In this document: in pieces, positions 33,271-43,134 of the stretch
Numbering within the stretch: the first letter of the stretch is position 1
How the letters are laid out: each line of letters begins with the position of its first letter
Source of the DNA: Calvatia gigantea
Lineage: Eukaryota > Basidiomycota > Agaricomycetes > Agaricales > Lycoperdaceae
Assembly: GCA_025093985.1 (NCBI GenBank)
Contig: JACAAK010000011.1
Location: 310,001-374,000 of the forward strand
DNA length: 64,000 nucleotides
Direction: 5' to 3'
Made by a program: the position numbers and the translations under genes
Notes under the pieces: model-generated
Database searches by the model: none
Seen by the model: only the letters and a program-made list of their open reading frames with translations
What the model was told of the DNA's origin: nothing

Positions 33271-33578
33271 TGTTATGACCTTAGTCGGTTTAGACCTCAG
33301 GTTGCAGCTCTGGCTAAGTCTTGAGGGCGAGTAAGGGAAAGAGAACAAAGGTGGTTAAGCGTACCGAATACAACAGGGTGTATGTACGCTTAAATACGTC
33401 TAGAACTATCCGGTTGAACGGATGGAGTAACTACATGAAACGTCTGGTCAAGGTGTGGTAGTCGATACGAGTCATATCTTCGGAGAACGCTGGACTAGAA
33501 TAACATGAAACAGGTACGCAGATAGTTAGGAATGTAGAATAGCACGGAACTCGTTATGATCGGTGAAAACTCATAACA
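33271..33578 (-). repeat. E2 3' LTR (LTR-A family)
   Basis: 308 bp with palindromic ends TGTTATGA...TCATAACA. The adjoining bases 33579-33590 (ATACCCCCCGAT on the plus strand) are the polypurine tract on the coding strand, with a G6 core. Confidence 0.95.
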
Positions 33579-33596
33579 ATACCCCCCGATTAGACT

Positions 33597-34583
33597 TCAT
33601 GCCTCAGGAAGTTCGTCAAACTCTCCATTGACTACGGCGGCGGCGAGGGCTTTCTTGGTGGCTCCGATGAGGTATTTTCCTTCGTTGGAGCGTGCGAAGA
33701 AGACGGGCAAGTGGCTTCGGCCATCTTGACGGATAGGGACTGGGACTCCGTTGAAGGGGAACTCGGTGATGGTTGAGTTGTCCCAGTAGTTCTTGACTAT
33801 CGTTTTCCAATAATGTTGGTCCTTTTCTTGGCCTGGTAGTACACTGCGGAATCTTGCTGGTGGGAGAAAAACTGATACGATCTGTGGTGGGGTGATGGTC
33901 TTTATGAATCATCAGAGTGCATTGACTTCTTCCTTCATTGAGACGGTGGTTTCTTCGTCCATGGGTGTGTCTGCTCGTTTGGTTGGTGGGGAGCGGATGG
34001 TGGTGTGTAGGTCGGTGAGAGTAACTCCAATGCGTGTAACGAGTTGATCGATGTCTGGGTCTTCTGTGGTCTTGTCGCGTCCTAGCAAGTTCATAGCGAC
34101 GTCTGCGAGTTCTAGGAAGGTGTCGGCGATGTCTAGGTGATTGAATACCTCTAGAGCGAGGTCAACACGGCTCTGAAGGCTGTGAACTCGACTTTGTTCG
34201 CTGGGTGTGAGGATGGATAATTCTAACGCGTGGAAGATGGCGGGGATGTGTTGGCTTGTGGAGGATGATGCGTTGGCGAACCTGGCGTACATGTCCGCGA
34301 AGGTGATGCAAGCGGTGGCGAGGGTGATATGGCGGTTTACTGTGAGTCGTTTGTTTTGGGCCGTGATTGTTTCTACTTCGTCGTTTGTGGCTTTGTTGAC
34401 ATCCTTGAGGAGGGCCTCGAGGAGTCCTTGTGCTGGGGACGGGGTGGTCGCGAGGTTGTAACGGGTGCCTTGGGGTGCGGGTGCTTGGCTATTTCCTGGC
34501 TTTGGGAGGGGGACTGAGGAGATCGTGGTCGGGTTGGGGTGGATGAGGGAGTTGATGGAGATGCGGTTGGCTTGGGAGGACAT
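33597..34583 (-). pseudogene. E2 ORF3: conserved third ORF after integrase, unknown function
   Basis: 328 codons from the ATG at 34583 to the TGA at 33597-33599, interrupted only by two adjacent TGAs at 33909-33914. It starts five bases after the integrase stop (34589-34591) in a different frame, so it needs its own initiation, perhaps reinitiation. E3 has the same ORF (329 codons) in the same place, similar throughout: SPAQGLLEALLKDV, AQNKRLTVN, LALEVFNHLDIADTFLELAD, VSMKEEVNAL and an end NGEFDELPEA. Predicted mainly helical, with no zinc finger, signal peptide or membrane segment. The position is that of env in errantiviruses, but nothing suggests an envelope. Family not recognised. Confidence 0.7.
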
Positions 34584-34588
34584 GTTGG

Positions 34589-37500
34589 CTAGTGTCTTTG
34601 TCTGGGGTTTGACCTGACTGATGTCTTTCTGGATTTCTTGCCCCCCTTTTTATAGGTATCCTCCGGATGCCTTTTGTGGTACTCCACTATCGCATCTCGG
34701 GCGTTTTGCAAGTTTGACTCCGCTGTCCACGTATCTTCTTCGTTGCTGTATCCTTTCCAGTGTACAAGGAATTGATATCCCCTTCCTTTTCGTCGTTTCC
34801 CTCGGACTTCTTCTACTTCGTATTCTTCTTCGTTGTTGATAATCATTGGCTCGGGCGCTGGTGCTTCTTTCTGGATGTGGAATGATGTCTTTTGTGCCGG
34901 GGTTAGTAACTGTTCATTGAACACATCATGGATGGCCCATCCGTCTGGTATCACCAGCCGATACGCCGCTTCTCCTATTTTTTCCTTAATTCGGAAAGGT
35001 CCATACCTTTTTTGGCCTAGCTTCTTTGATGACTGATTGGTATGGATGTTGGTGTTTTCTAGCCACACTTCATCGTTGACCTGATATGTCCTTGTGTTCA
35101 TCTTGCTGTTATCATGTGTCCGTTTCATCTTTTCTTGGTATGATCGTAGCGCAGAAGTGGCATTTCTTCTTGCATTCTGGAGTTGTTTTAGGAACTCCGT
35201 GCTGCTAGGGTTGTTCATTGTTCCGTTTTCTTTTCCCTTCCAGGGATGTCTTCCGTAGTTTAGGTAGAACGGTGTCATCTGAGTGCCAGTGTGCTTCTTG
35301 TCATTGTATTGGAATTCGGCCATGGGTAGCCATTTCACCCAGTTGTTTTGGTCGTAGTTGCAGTATATCCTCAGGTATGTTTCAACTTCTCTGTTAATCC
35401 TTTCTGTTTGTCCGTCAGTCTGTGGGTGATAGGCCATTGATAGGTTTCGTTCTATCCCTAGTCCTTTGAATAGTTCGCCGGTGAATTTGGACGCAAACTG
35501 TGGTCCTCGGTCACTAAGGACTTTCCTCGGTATTCCGTGTAGCTTCCATATTTCATCTCGGTAGTGCTGTGCTAGTTCTTTTGAGGAAACGTCTGTCCTT
35601 GTCGCTATAAGTCGTATCATTTTTGAGAATCGGTCGACAATGACTAGGATAGCGTCTTTTCCCTCTGATTCCGGTAATGGTCCAATGAGGTCGATGCTTA
35701 CTTCTTCCCATGGGCCGTTGGGGATGGGAAGCGGGTGCAGAGGTGTCTTTAGAGGTGTCTTGCGTGGCTTATTTCATTGGCAATTTTGGCATCCTCTGAT
35801 GTACTTTTGGATGTCCGTTCGGATTGCCGGCCACCAGTAATCTCTGGTCACCAACTCAATCATTCAGTGTTGTCCCGGGTGCCCTGCATCAGGGGCGTCG
35901 TGATACTGGTGTAGTATTTCTTCTCTGAGTGTCGGTTCAGGTGGTACATACATGCTGGCATTTTTGTAGATTATTTCGTCGTGTTCGGTGATGTCAGGGT
36001 CTTGGTCGCATATTTTTTGGATGATGGCCGTTTCTCGTCCTTTGTTCACCTTGATTCGTTCCTTGAGGGTGGGTTCCATAAACAGTTCGGCGCGGAGTAA
36101 GATGGTCCCTTCTGATGGTTCATCGTCTTTTTCGTTCGCTAGCCAAGTGTCTCGGATCATGGTGACTAGTTTCTCCTCTTCCTGTTCTGGCTCTTGGTAG
36201 ATTCTGGAGAGGAGGTCTGCTTTTGTGTTTGTTTTTCCCGGCACGTGGCGCAGTGTGAAGTCATAGTCTTGTAACCATAGGTACCATCTAGCTTGTCGAC
36301 TGTTTAGTTTCTGGGGTTCCCTGTAGTATTTCAGATTTTCGTGGTCGGTCCAGATTTCGAATTTCTCTTCTGCGTCTAATAGGTAGTGTCGCCATTCCTT
36401 TAGTGCATGCATGATAGCCAGTAGTTCTTTGTCGTAAATTTCATAATTCCGTTCTGCTGGTGATAGTGTGCGGGACGTGAATGCGATTGGGTGCCATTTG
36501 GAATTTTGTTCTTGTGAGAGTACTCCCCCTAGTGTGTAGTTTGATGTGTCGACTTCTACCCGGAATTGACCTTTTCTCTGGGGTAGCGTTAAGGTGGGTT
36601 CTTCTGTGATTCGTTGCTTTAGTTCGTCGAATGCTGATTGTTGTTCCCCTTTCCATTCCCACTCCTCTGATCCTTTCAGCTTGTTCAATGGGGCCACTAT
36701 TTTGCTGAAGTTTTTTATAAATCGGTGGTAGTAGTTGGCAAAACCAAGGAATCTTTCTATTCCTTTCTTGTTGTGTGGTTGGGGCCATTCCCGTACCAAT
36801 TTTACCTTTTCGGCCTCCATTTCAATGCGTCCGTGTCCTACTGTTACTCCTAGCATTGGAATTTCTTCGGCGTCGAAGATGCATTTGGATCGTTTGAAGC
36901 ACAGGTTGTGTTCGGCTGCTCTTTCTAGGAATCGGATGGTTCGTTCTTGTAATTGTTCTTTGGTGTCTCCCGGGATTGCGAAGTCGTCCATATAATTCAC
37001 TATGTCTCTGTCGCGTAGCAAGTCTCAGAAGATGCTTGCCATCATTCTTGAGAACGTTCCAGGTGAATTGCTGAGACCAAAAAACATTACTGTAGGTTCG
37101 AATAGCCCTTCGTTGGTTAGGAAGGCTGCTTTCCACTCATCTCCTTCTTTGATTCGGACGTTGTTGTAGCCCCAAATAATGTCCAATTTGTTGAAATATT
37201 TGGCTTTTCCCAATTTGTCAATGACTTCTCCAATTCGAGGCAGCGGCGTTTTATCCTTGATGACTACGTTATTCAATCGTCGGTAATCTTGAATGAGTTG
37301 TTTTGAGCCATCCTTTTTTGGGATGAAAAAGGTGGGTGCAGCATATGGTGATTTCGATGGTCGTATTCGTCCTGACTCGAGGTTTTCTTTGACAAATGTC
37401 TTGAGCTCGTCTTGTTCCTTGATCGTCATGTTGTAAGTTCCTGCATTGATTTCTTTGGGTGCGTCTTCTGTTAGGATTATCTCATGGTCCCATTCTGTTC

Positions 37501-38155
37501 ATTCAGGCAGCTTGTCGAATGTAGTTTTGTTGAATAAATGTGTGAATGGTCGTACATAGTCCGGCAGGTCTGATGGTTCAGTGGGGTCGGGCTCCTCTTC
37601 TTCTTCCCATATGTCCTCGGTGGTGGTCATGCTTCGGATTTTGTCTGTTATCTGGATGCTTTGGTGTGGGACTCTGCAGTCTTTTGGGCATCGGTTGAAC
37701 TTTATTTCTCCTGTTCGCCAGTTTACCTCCGGGTTGTGTTTGATGAGCCAGTCGTGTCCTAGGAATACTTCTGCTCTGTCTTGGAGTTGTACGACCGACG
37801 CTTCAATTGTCTCTTTGTGCCCTTCAATTTCCATTTGTATAGTTGCCTTTTCTGTGACCTTTCCTCCTTGGTTTGCCGTGCCGTCCGCGTTAAGTACCGT
37901 GATTTCTTGTCCTAATTTTTCCATGGGGATTTTTTCTTCATCTACCAGTCTTTTGCTGATGCTACTGGTGGTGCATCCCGAGTCAACTATGGTGTTTACT
38001 GTTATTCTTTTGGTCGGGGTTTGGATTTTTCCTTTTAGGTTTAATTCGCGCTTTCGTTTCTGAGGAATCGTGTAATATTCTTCTGATATCCTAGATACAA
38101 GTTTCTTGACTCTCGAGGCAGCGCCTACTCGGAGTCTCCGGAAAAATCCTGGTTC
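34589..38155 (-). pseudogene. E2 pol: protease, reverse transcriptase, RNase H, integrase, chromodomain
   Basis: Read in the -1 frame relative to gag, overlapping the gag end. Protease active site VDSGCTTS is near 37975 and LGHDWLIKHNPEVNW near 37740. Reverse transcriptase has KLDIIWGYNNVRI (motif A), FFGLSNSPGTFSRMM (B) and IVNYMDDFAIPG (C, YMDD, near 36990). RNase H has VEVDTSNYTLGG, YDKELLAIM and IWTDHENLKYY. Integrase has the H2C2 finger ending GCQNCQ, SIDLIGPLPES, SDRGPQFASKF and DGQTERIN. A chromodomain closes it (YEVEEVRGKRRKGRGYQFLV then HWKGYSNEEDTW, near 34700-34800). TGAs stand at 37499, 37025, 35864 and 35774 (left coordinates), without frameshift. The domain set defines a chromovirus. 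Confidence 0.9.
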
Positions 38156-39273
38156 TTTTCTGGTTCCATTTCATCCATTGCTCGGATCTGTACTTTCTTT
38201 GGTGTGGTGCATGCTTTGGCTATGTGTCCGATTTTGCCGCAGTTGTAGCATGTTAACCCTTTGGGTTTCTTGCAGTCTTTGGACATGTGTCCGAATATTC
38301 CGCAGTTGTAGCATTTGGGTTCCCCTTTTGTGTTGAACACATGTCGCCTGCTTCCTATCTCCATGGGTTCTCCCATTCCTCCATAAGTAGTTCCCGAGTT
38401 AGTTTTCTTATCTCCTCGGTACTCGGATGCTTCGTATCCTTGTCCAACTGCTAGTATGGCCTCCTTCCATTCTGGGTACGTATCGGGTCGCGCGGCTGGA
38501 GGGTAGCCTGTGATAGTGTGGATGATATCTTGTCGGGTGTTTTTTCACAATAGGAACATGGCATGTCGGTTGTCGGTTTTTGCCTTGTTTTTCAGTACCT
38601 CAAATTCGATAAGGTAGTCAGCCGTGTTCCTATTTCCCTGTTTGAATTTTTCGATTTGCCATTCCGCCTTCGTGTTCATGGCATCATCTGAGAAGGTCCG
38701 TTTGAATTCTTCTGCAAAGACCTTCCAGTCTACAGAGTCTTCTCCTTCCAGGATTTGTGGTGCTTTCATTGCTGCATATGCTCCTGCTGTTCCTCCCCTC
38801 AGTCTGGCCAAGACTGCTATAGCTTTATCGTCTGCCGTGCTGACTTTGTTGAATTTCATGAAGAGTGTCATGGCTCTCCACCAGTCGTCGAATTTGGTTC
38901 GTGTTCCATCAAAGAACCCTGGGTCGGGCACAAGTCCCTTTGTGCTAGGGGCTGTGGTGGGTGCAGTATTGTCTGTCATTACTGAGTCTCCTGATTCTGA
39001 TTCTGTTTCGGTGTCTTGGTTCTCCTGTTGTCCTAACTGTTCTTCTGCTATGTCGAGTTCGTTGAAGAGTTCTGATATAACTGCTTCTACTCCTGTTGGG
39101 TTTACTCCTTGCGTGGTTTCTCCGGGTTCGTTGTCTGTTACAACTGTTTCTGGTATAGGTACTTCGGGGTTCCCTGTTTCTTTGTCTGATGACTCGGTTT
39201 CGTTGTCTGTTTCGAGTTCATTGTCTGTGACTTCAAGCTGCGGTTCTCTGTATTCGTCGGGGTTCAAGCTCAT
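38125..39273 (-). pseudogene. E2 gag with two zinc knuckles
   Basis: ATG at 39273, 82 bp after the 5' LTR. An acidic N-terminus (Glu/Asp/Thr-rich) is followed by the gag capsid domain (FFDGTRTKFDDWWRAMTLF near 38880-38940) and two CX2CX4HX4C knuckles, CYNCGIFGHMSKDC and CYNCGKIGHIAKAC (38210-38310). It stops with TAG at 38125. One TGA at 38545-38547 interrupts the middle. Binds and packages the element RNA. Confidence 0.9.
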
Positions 39274-39341
39274 ATAATGGCTCCTGGGTTCGTCGTGGTT
39301 CGAGTCTTTTCCAACTCTGTTTCCTGCAAGGTGAGGTGATG

Positions 39342-39352
39342 ACGCTTAACCA
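39342..39352 (-). promoter_or_regulatory. E2 primer-binding site, complementary to its own R region (self-priming)
   Basis: On the minus strand the sequence two bases after the 5' LTR is TGGTTAAGCGT. Its exact complement ACGCTTAACCA lies inside the LTR at 39446-39436, 34 bases downstream of a TATTTAAG box (39480). Eleven perfect pairs with the predicted 5' end of the transcript is the Tf1-type self-priming arrangement. I do not see a tRNA-matching site. Confidence 0.7.
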
Positions 39353-39354
39353 AA

Positions 39355-39662
39355 TGTTACGACCTTAGTCGGTTTAGACCTCAGGTTGCAGCTCTGGCTA
39401 AGTCTTGAGGGCGAGTAAGGGAAAGAGAACAAAGGTGGTTAAGCGTACCGAATACAACAGGGTGTATGTACGCTTAAATACGTCTAGAACTATCCGGTTG
39501 AACGGATGGAGTAACTACATGAAACGTCTGGTCAAGGTGTGGTAGTCGATACGAGTCATATCTTCGGAGAACGCTGGACTAGAATAACATGAAACAGGTA
39601 CGCAGATAGTTAGGAATGTAGAATAGCACGGAACTCGTTATGATCGGTGAAAACTCATAACA
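39355..39662 (-). repeat. E2 5' LTR with TATA box and inferred transcription start
   Basis: 308 bp. A TATTTAAG box at 39480-39473 (minus strand) is followed after 34 bases by ACGCTTAACCA, the inferred start of R at 39446. U3 would be about 216 bp and R-U5 about 92 bp. Confidence 0.9.
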
Positions 39663-40303
39663 ATAAGCAGGAGGTTATAGACAAAGATAGACCACCCCTT
39701 TAACCCTTCAGATATGATCGAAACCTGACTACCCAAGATGATGACTGACGCAGACTTGGAGCAGAGACATGAGTCACCAAAGGAAAGTGGTTGGTGCCAG
39801 AGCCATATTCTGACAGCTGCCATAACAGTCAAATGCACAGAGCCAAAGATAAAGACAAGGTTATGCAAGGCCATTTTAATCTCTTTCATCAACACTGAGA
39901 GGCATTTGCCACAGTGACCAGGCTCATCCTGCTGTGGCTCCTCAAGAGTGACATCCTGTGTCTCCTTGAGAACCTCTAACTGGTGATAGACATAGAGCAA
40001 GAAGTAGATGAAAAGATTGGTGTTGTTCATCCAACTCAGATTGAGGATGACAATGGTGTGGAGGTTTGTCAGGCCTTTATTGAAGGCTTGCATGATAGTG
40101 GAGACAAGGATAGCAAAAGCAGTAATGAGGATCATGGTTGATTGCATTTCTAAAGTCTTGAGTTCAGTTGGCATAACCTTCCTGTCAAGTAGTGCAACAA
40201 CAGCTGGAACAAAGCTGAGGAGGTTTTGAGCATAGATGGTGACTCATACACCAATGCCAGTTATGTCAGAATTGGAGGGAGAACAAAAAGATGTGTCAGA
40301 CAT

Positions 40304-41010
40304 GGTAGAGAAAGCAAAAGAAGTGAGGGGGCTTGGTTCGCCATGACTGGCCAGCAAGTTGTGCATTCCCACATGGGGATTGAGTGAAATGGGCATGGGT
40401 ACCCATGTGTGATGTTGTTGGCTTGACTGGTGATTGATCTTGTGCCAAGTTGTGGTGAGAAAGTTGTTATGGGTAAGAAGTAATGTACATGAGAATTTTT
40501 GAGGTGTGGACAATTAGGAGCCAGGGGGGGTTTCCGACAGCCAGGTAAAGGGAGAACAGGACAGATCATCCTGAATGTGTGCCAGTCTTTTGATTACTAT
40601 ACTTGGTCTATGTATCATGCCTTTCTAGAGAAGGAATGGCTGATGCCATCTCTCAAGGAGGAAGTAGCCCCAGAAATACCAATATTGAGAGAGACAGGGA
40701 GGTGAGGCACACAATGTAATTCCTATGATGCATCATGCCATGGCATGACCAGGTGTAGTGTACACAATTGTTTGCAATGTGTTTGTATGGAACTTGCTTA
40801 CCATGATAAGTTAGTAGGTTGTTGAAATGTTGGAGTTTAGAATGGTGGATGCACAGCCACTCATGAGGTGATCAGATGTGGATCTCTGCTAAACGATTGA
40901 TGGGGAGGATGGGCAGGAGCTTTTTGGATGTTCACACTCACCTGTCAACAACATTCTGTGTAATAGGGGGCTGGCAGTTTGTAACCTGTGTTGGTTCATA
41001 ATGAGTACCA
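40304..41010. repeat. Duplicated upstream flank of TM-ANK copy 2, CpG-poor
   Basis: Matches 9226-9720 and parts of 9870-10060, and 59468-60060, as a diverged CpG-depleted copy. No gene recognised. Confidence 0.5.
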
Positions 41011-41194
41011 TAGGTGCTCCCCTTGGTATGCCTAGACTTGAGTACCAGTCTGTGACCAATATCCAGATATGTCCACTAGCTCAAATGCTATTTAATACTG
41101 CTTGTCAGGTTGTATGCCAACCATAGTGGAAGAGTGAGTGTACCAGGGCTCACTTTTAACGCCTCAGCAACAACCAATTTGTTACTGAGCAGGT

Positions 41195-41625
41195 TCATTG
41201 TACACTTGCAGATGTAGACTTGAGGTCTTAAGATTGCTTCTTGAATTCAAACAACATTGTGATTTGACAATGTGGAGGCCTACAGTCAATAAAACTTCAG
41301 CAAAGATGCATGGGCATCATGATTCTAATCTCAATGCCCATCATCTCAAAATCATCTTGTCAGAAGGGTTTTTCCTGCCTGGTAAGGTAAATTCCTGGAC
41401 TTATCTTTCTGGTAAGTCAGAAAATAATAGAGTCATTCCATTTTATTAATTGATTCTCTTAGGAGTATGCATGAATCCTGAATCTGGCATCACAAATCAC
41501 TATGTTGAATTTGGCCACATACTTCCAAGTAGAAGAACTGTATGCAGTGCCCAGAACAGAAGCACCATATAGCTCCTTGAGACCTAGATATCCTTGGTCG
41601 GCTAGTTATACCTACCCAATGAAGG
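41195..41625 (+). pseudogene. Duplicated exon pair of an unrecognised gene, copy 1
   Basis: The plus strand reads SNLNAHHLKIILSEGFFLPG then a GTAAGT donor near 41413 and an acceptor TTAG near 41461, followed by ...VEELYAVPRTEAPYSSLRP. The same exon-intron-exon pattern recurs at 60270-60620 (SDLDAHHLKTKVMRYFLPSD). Stops occur in both copies. I do not recognise the protein. Confidence 0.4.
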
Positions 41626-41709
41626 AGATTGCTACTGATTCAGTTGGCATTGTGTTGGAATAAGGAAGTCAGGCCTGGAGAGCATAAGCCAAATAATGGG
41701 CTGTCAAAC

Positions 41710-42680
41710 ATGGCCAGCAATGAACCATTCACATTATCCCTCAGTGTTGACTCTAACATCACACCAGTCACACTGAAATATGCCCAACCAATGGTTAGGC
41801 TCATAAGCATGAACCTCATGGGTTGTATGTATGGTAGTACCCAAAATTCCTTAGCCAAGCTGACAGGAAAGAGGTGTGCATTTTCATCATTTCATCTGTG
41901 AATCCCATGGGATTGTTGAAAGAACGAGATAACATCCCAATATAATCACACTACTACACTAGTGTATGCATGAGCAGTGGAGGGTAGTCATACTCATCCA
42001 GAGACAGTCCAAGGGGAAATCCAGAGGGGATTCCAGAGAGACTTGTACTAGCCTGTCAACTCCATAGAGGAGGGCAAGGTAGCAGCGAAGCATGTTTAAG
42101 TAGAGACGATGTTCAAAGAACAAAGAGGGGTGTCTATAGCCAAGAAGGCCTACCCAAAGGGTGTACATGTCTCATACTACATAAAGGTACTTATACTAAG
42201 TCCTAGGTGATATGACCATACACCTGAAACAGGGAGGTAACACTATCTACCAGTAGCATAAAGAGTGCATACTGTATACGATGCATATACTAGAAGGTTC
42301 CATGTGGAGTCATCTAACCAGCTACAGTAGTGCGGTATATTACTCTTGTATGTAGTCCATAGTCTACATGTGTCCATTATTATCAACCCTCTGAAAGTGA
42401 AGTACTTGAGACCTGTTTCAGCTATAAATAGACTGAACCAACGTAGTGGTATGGATCGAGATTCAACAGGGATGCTCACATGTCAGGTGGGGTGTTAGGT
42501 CTATGTTTGCTACCTTCCTGAAAAATATGAATGGTTGAAAGCAGATTATACTAGCATGCTTTTTAAATCATCTCATTGTTACCCAACAAACCTGATGTGT
42601 GTTCTCAGATACCCCAAGAATATATATACTGTATATATATAAAGGTCGGGTATGTGGTCGTGAGGTCTGACTACATCAGT
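41710..42680 (+). pseudogene. Prephenate dehydrogenase copy 2, 5' part only, split by solo LTR-C1
   Basis: The ATG at 41710 (MASNEPFTLS) and the Rossmann region (MVRLISMNLMG, damaged from IGLIGMGLMG) correspond to PDH copy 1. The solo LTR-C1 then sits inside what is intron 1 of copies 1 and 3. After it, the sequence resumes as CAGGTGGGGTGTTAGGTCTATGTTTGCTACC, the exon 2 start. The match fades near 42680, where segment Z begins; the C-terminal half of the gene is missing. Confidence 0.6.
41914..42468 (+). mobile_element. Solo LTR-C1 with GGGAT target duplication
   Basis: 555 bp starting TGTTGAAAGAACGAG and ending GAGATTCAACA, with GGGAT on both sides (41909-41913 and 42469-42473). A TATAAATAG box is at about 42423. 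It matches LTR-C2 in inverse orientation. The terminal TGTTGAA...TTCAACA is compatible with a copia-type element, but there is no internal sequence to prove it. Confidence 0.85.
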
Positions 42681-43090
42681 TAAGGGGATAGTGCTGTAGC
42701 CATAGCCAAAGAGGTTCAGGTTTCCAGGTTGACTGCATAGTGTACTAGCAATTAGAGAACAGTAGTCATTTTTTGGCATTGTGAATGCTTATGTGACAAA
42801 TGGAGGAGTTAGTGACATACCTGTGCATGTTAAAAAATCTATCAAGAAATAAGAGAGATATTGTAGGCCTATAATCATGCTCTTGATTTATGGCCTATAT
42901 AGTCTTGAGCCAAGAGGCGAGTTCTCAGGCACATAGGGTAGGTGAAGTCTACTTCCACCTTCATGGTACGTTACAGATGCACTGTTCTTGATATTCGAGG
43001 ATGGAGAAATTTAGTGGGTATGTCTCACTTCAAGTCATTCGCTGTGTGTATTCTCAAGCAGCAGAGTGCCGAAAGATTAAATCCATTCTA
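42680..43090. repeat. Duplicated segment Z, CpG-poor copy
   Basis: Diverged duplicate of 22195-22600. It is followed, as there, by gene X on the minus strand, so Z and X moved as one block. Confidence 0.55.
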
Positions 43091-43134
43091 TGATAGGTGT
43101 GAAGACAGCAAAATAGTGATATAAGACTAAAACT

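Larger units (their letters stand above)
33271..39662 (-). mobile_element. E2: chromovirus (Tf1/sushi-like Ty3/gypsy), complete with LTRs and target duplication
   Basis: 6392 bp with two 308-bp LTRs (33271-33578 and 39355-39662) that differ at one position I could see (TGTTATGACC versus TGTTACGACC). ATAAG flanks both sides (33266-33270 and 39663-39667). Order on the minus strand: 5' LTR, primer site 39352-39342, gag, pol (protease, reverse transcriptase, RNase H, integrase with chromodomain), ORF3, polypurine tract GGGGGGTAT, 3' LTR. It splits TM-ANK copy 2 between two membrane segments. Seven in-frame TGA codons make this copy defective in spite of its young LTRs. Confidence 0.95.
26770..40303 (-). 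pseudogene. TM-ANK copy 2: membrane protein with C-terminal ankyrin array, split by four insertions
   Basis: Removing the four insertions leaves one gene on the minus strand. The start MSDTSFCSPSNSDITGIGV is at 40303 and the membrane segments lie at 40303-39668 and 33270-33125. TDTEVMLQMN...WTFGQTFALLLLLVPLWDI lies at 32575-32325, ending NASEEGKLDVVQY, the first ankyrin-like helices. The ankyrin array follows at 30315-26770. Insertions are E2 (flanked by ATAAG), solo LTR-C2 (flanked by ATTGC), the LTR-B/gag/LTR-A chimera, and mariner 1 (TA). Stops and frameshifts also occur in the gene itself, and CpGs are depleted. The domain order (multipass membrane part, then ankyrins) suggests a signalling or channel-like protein, but this is inference. 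Confidence 0.7.

Noticed and set aside
33597..34583. ORF3 considered as an envelope protein
   Set aside because: No signal peptide, membrane segment, cleavage site or Cys pattern; position alone is not enough.
38624..39277. 217-codon plus-strand ORF rich in Ser/Val
   Set aside because: It is antisense to E2 gag, whose domain and zinc knuckles are clear on the minus strand.
42630..42650. TATATA-rich stretch considered as a promoter
   Set aside because: It is a simple TA repeat within decayed PDH copy 2 with no associated start of a gene.
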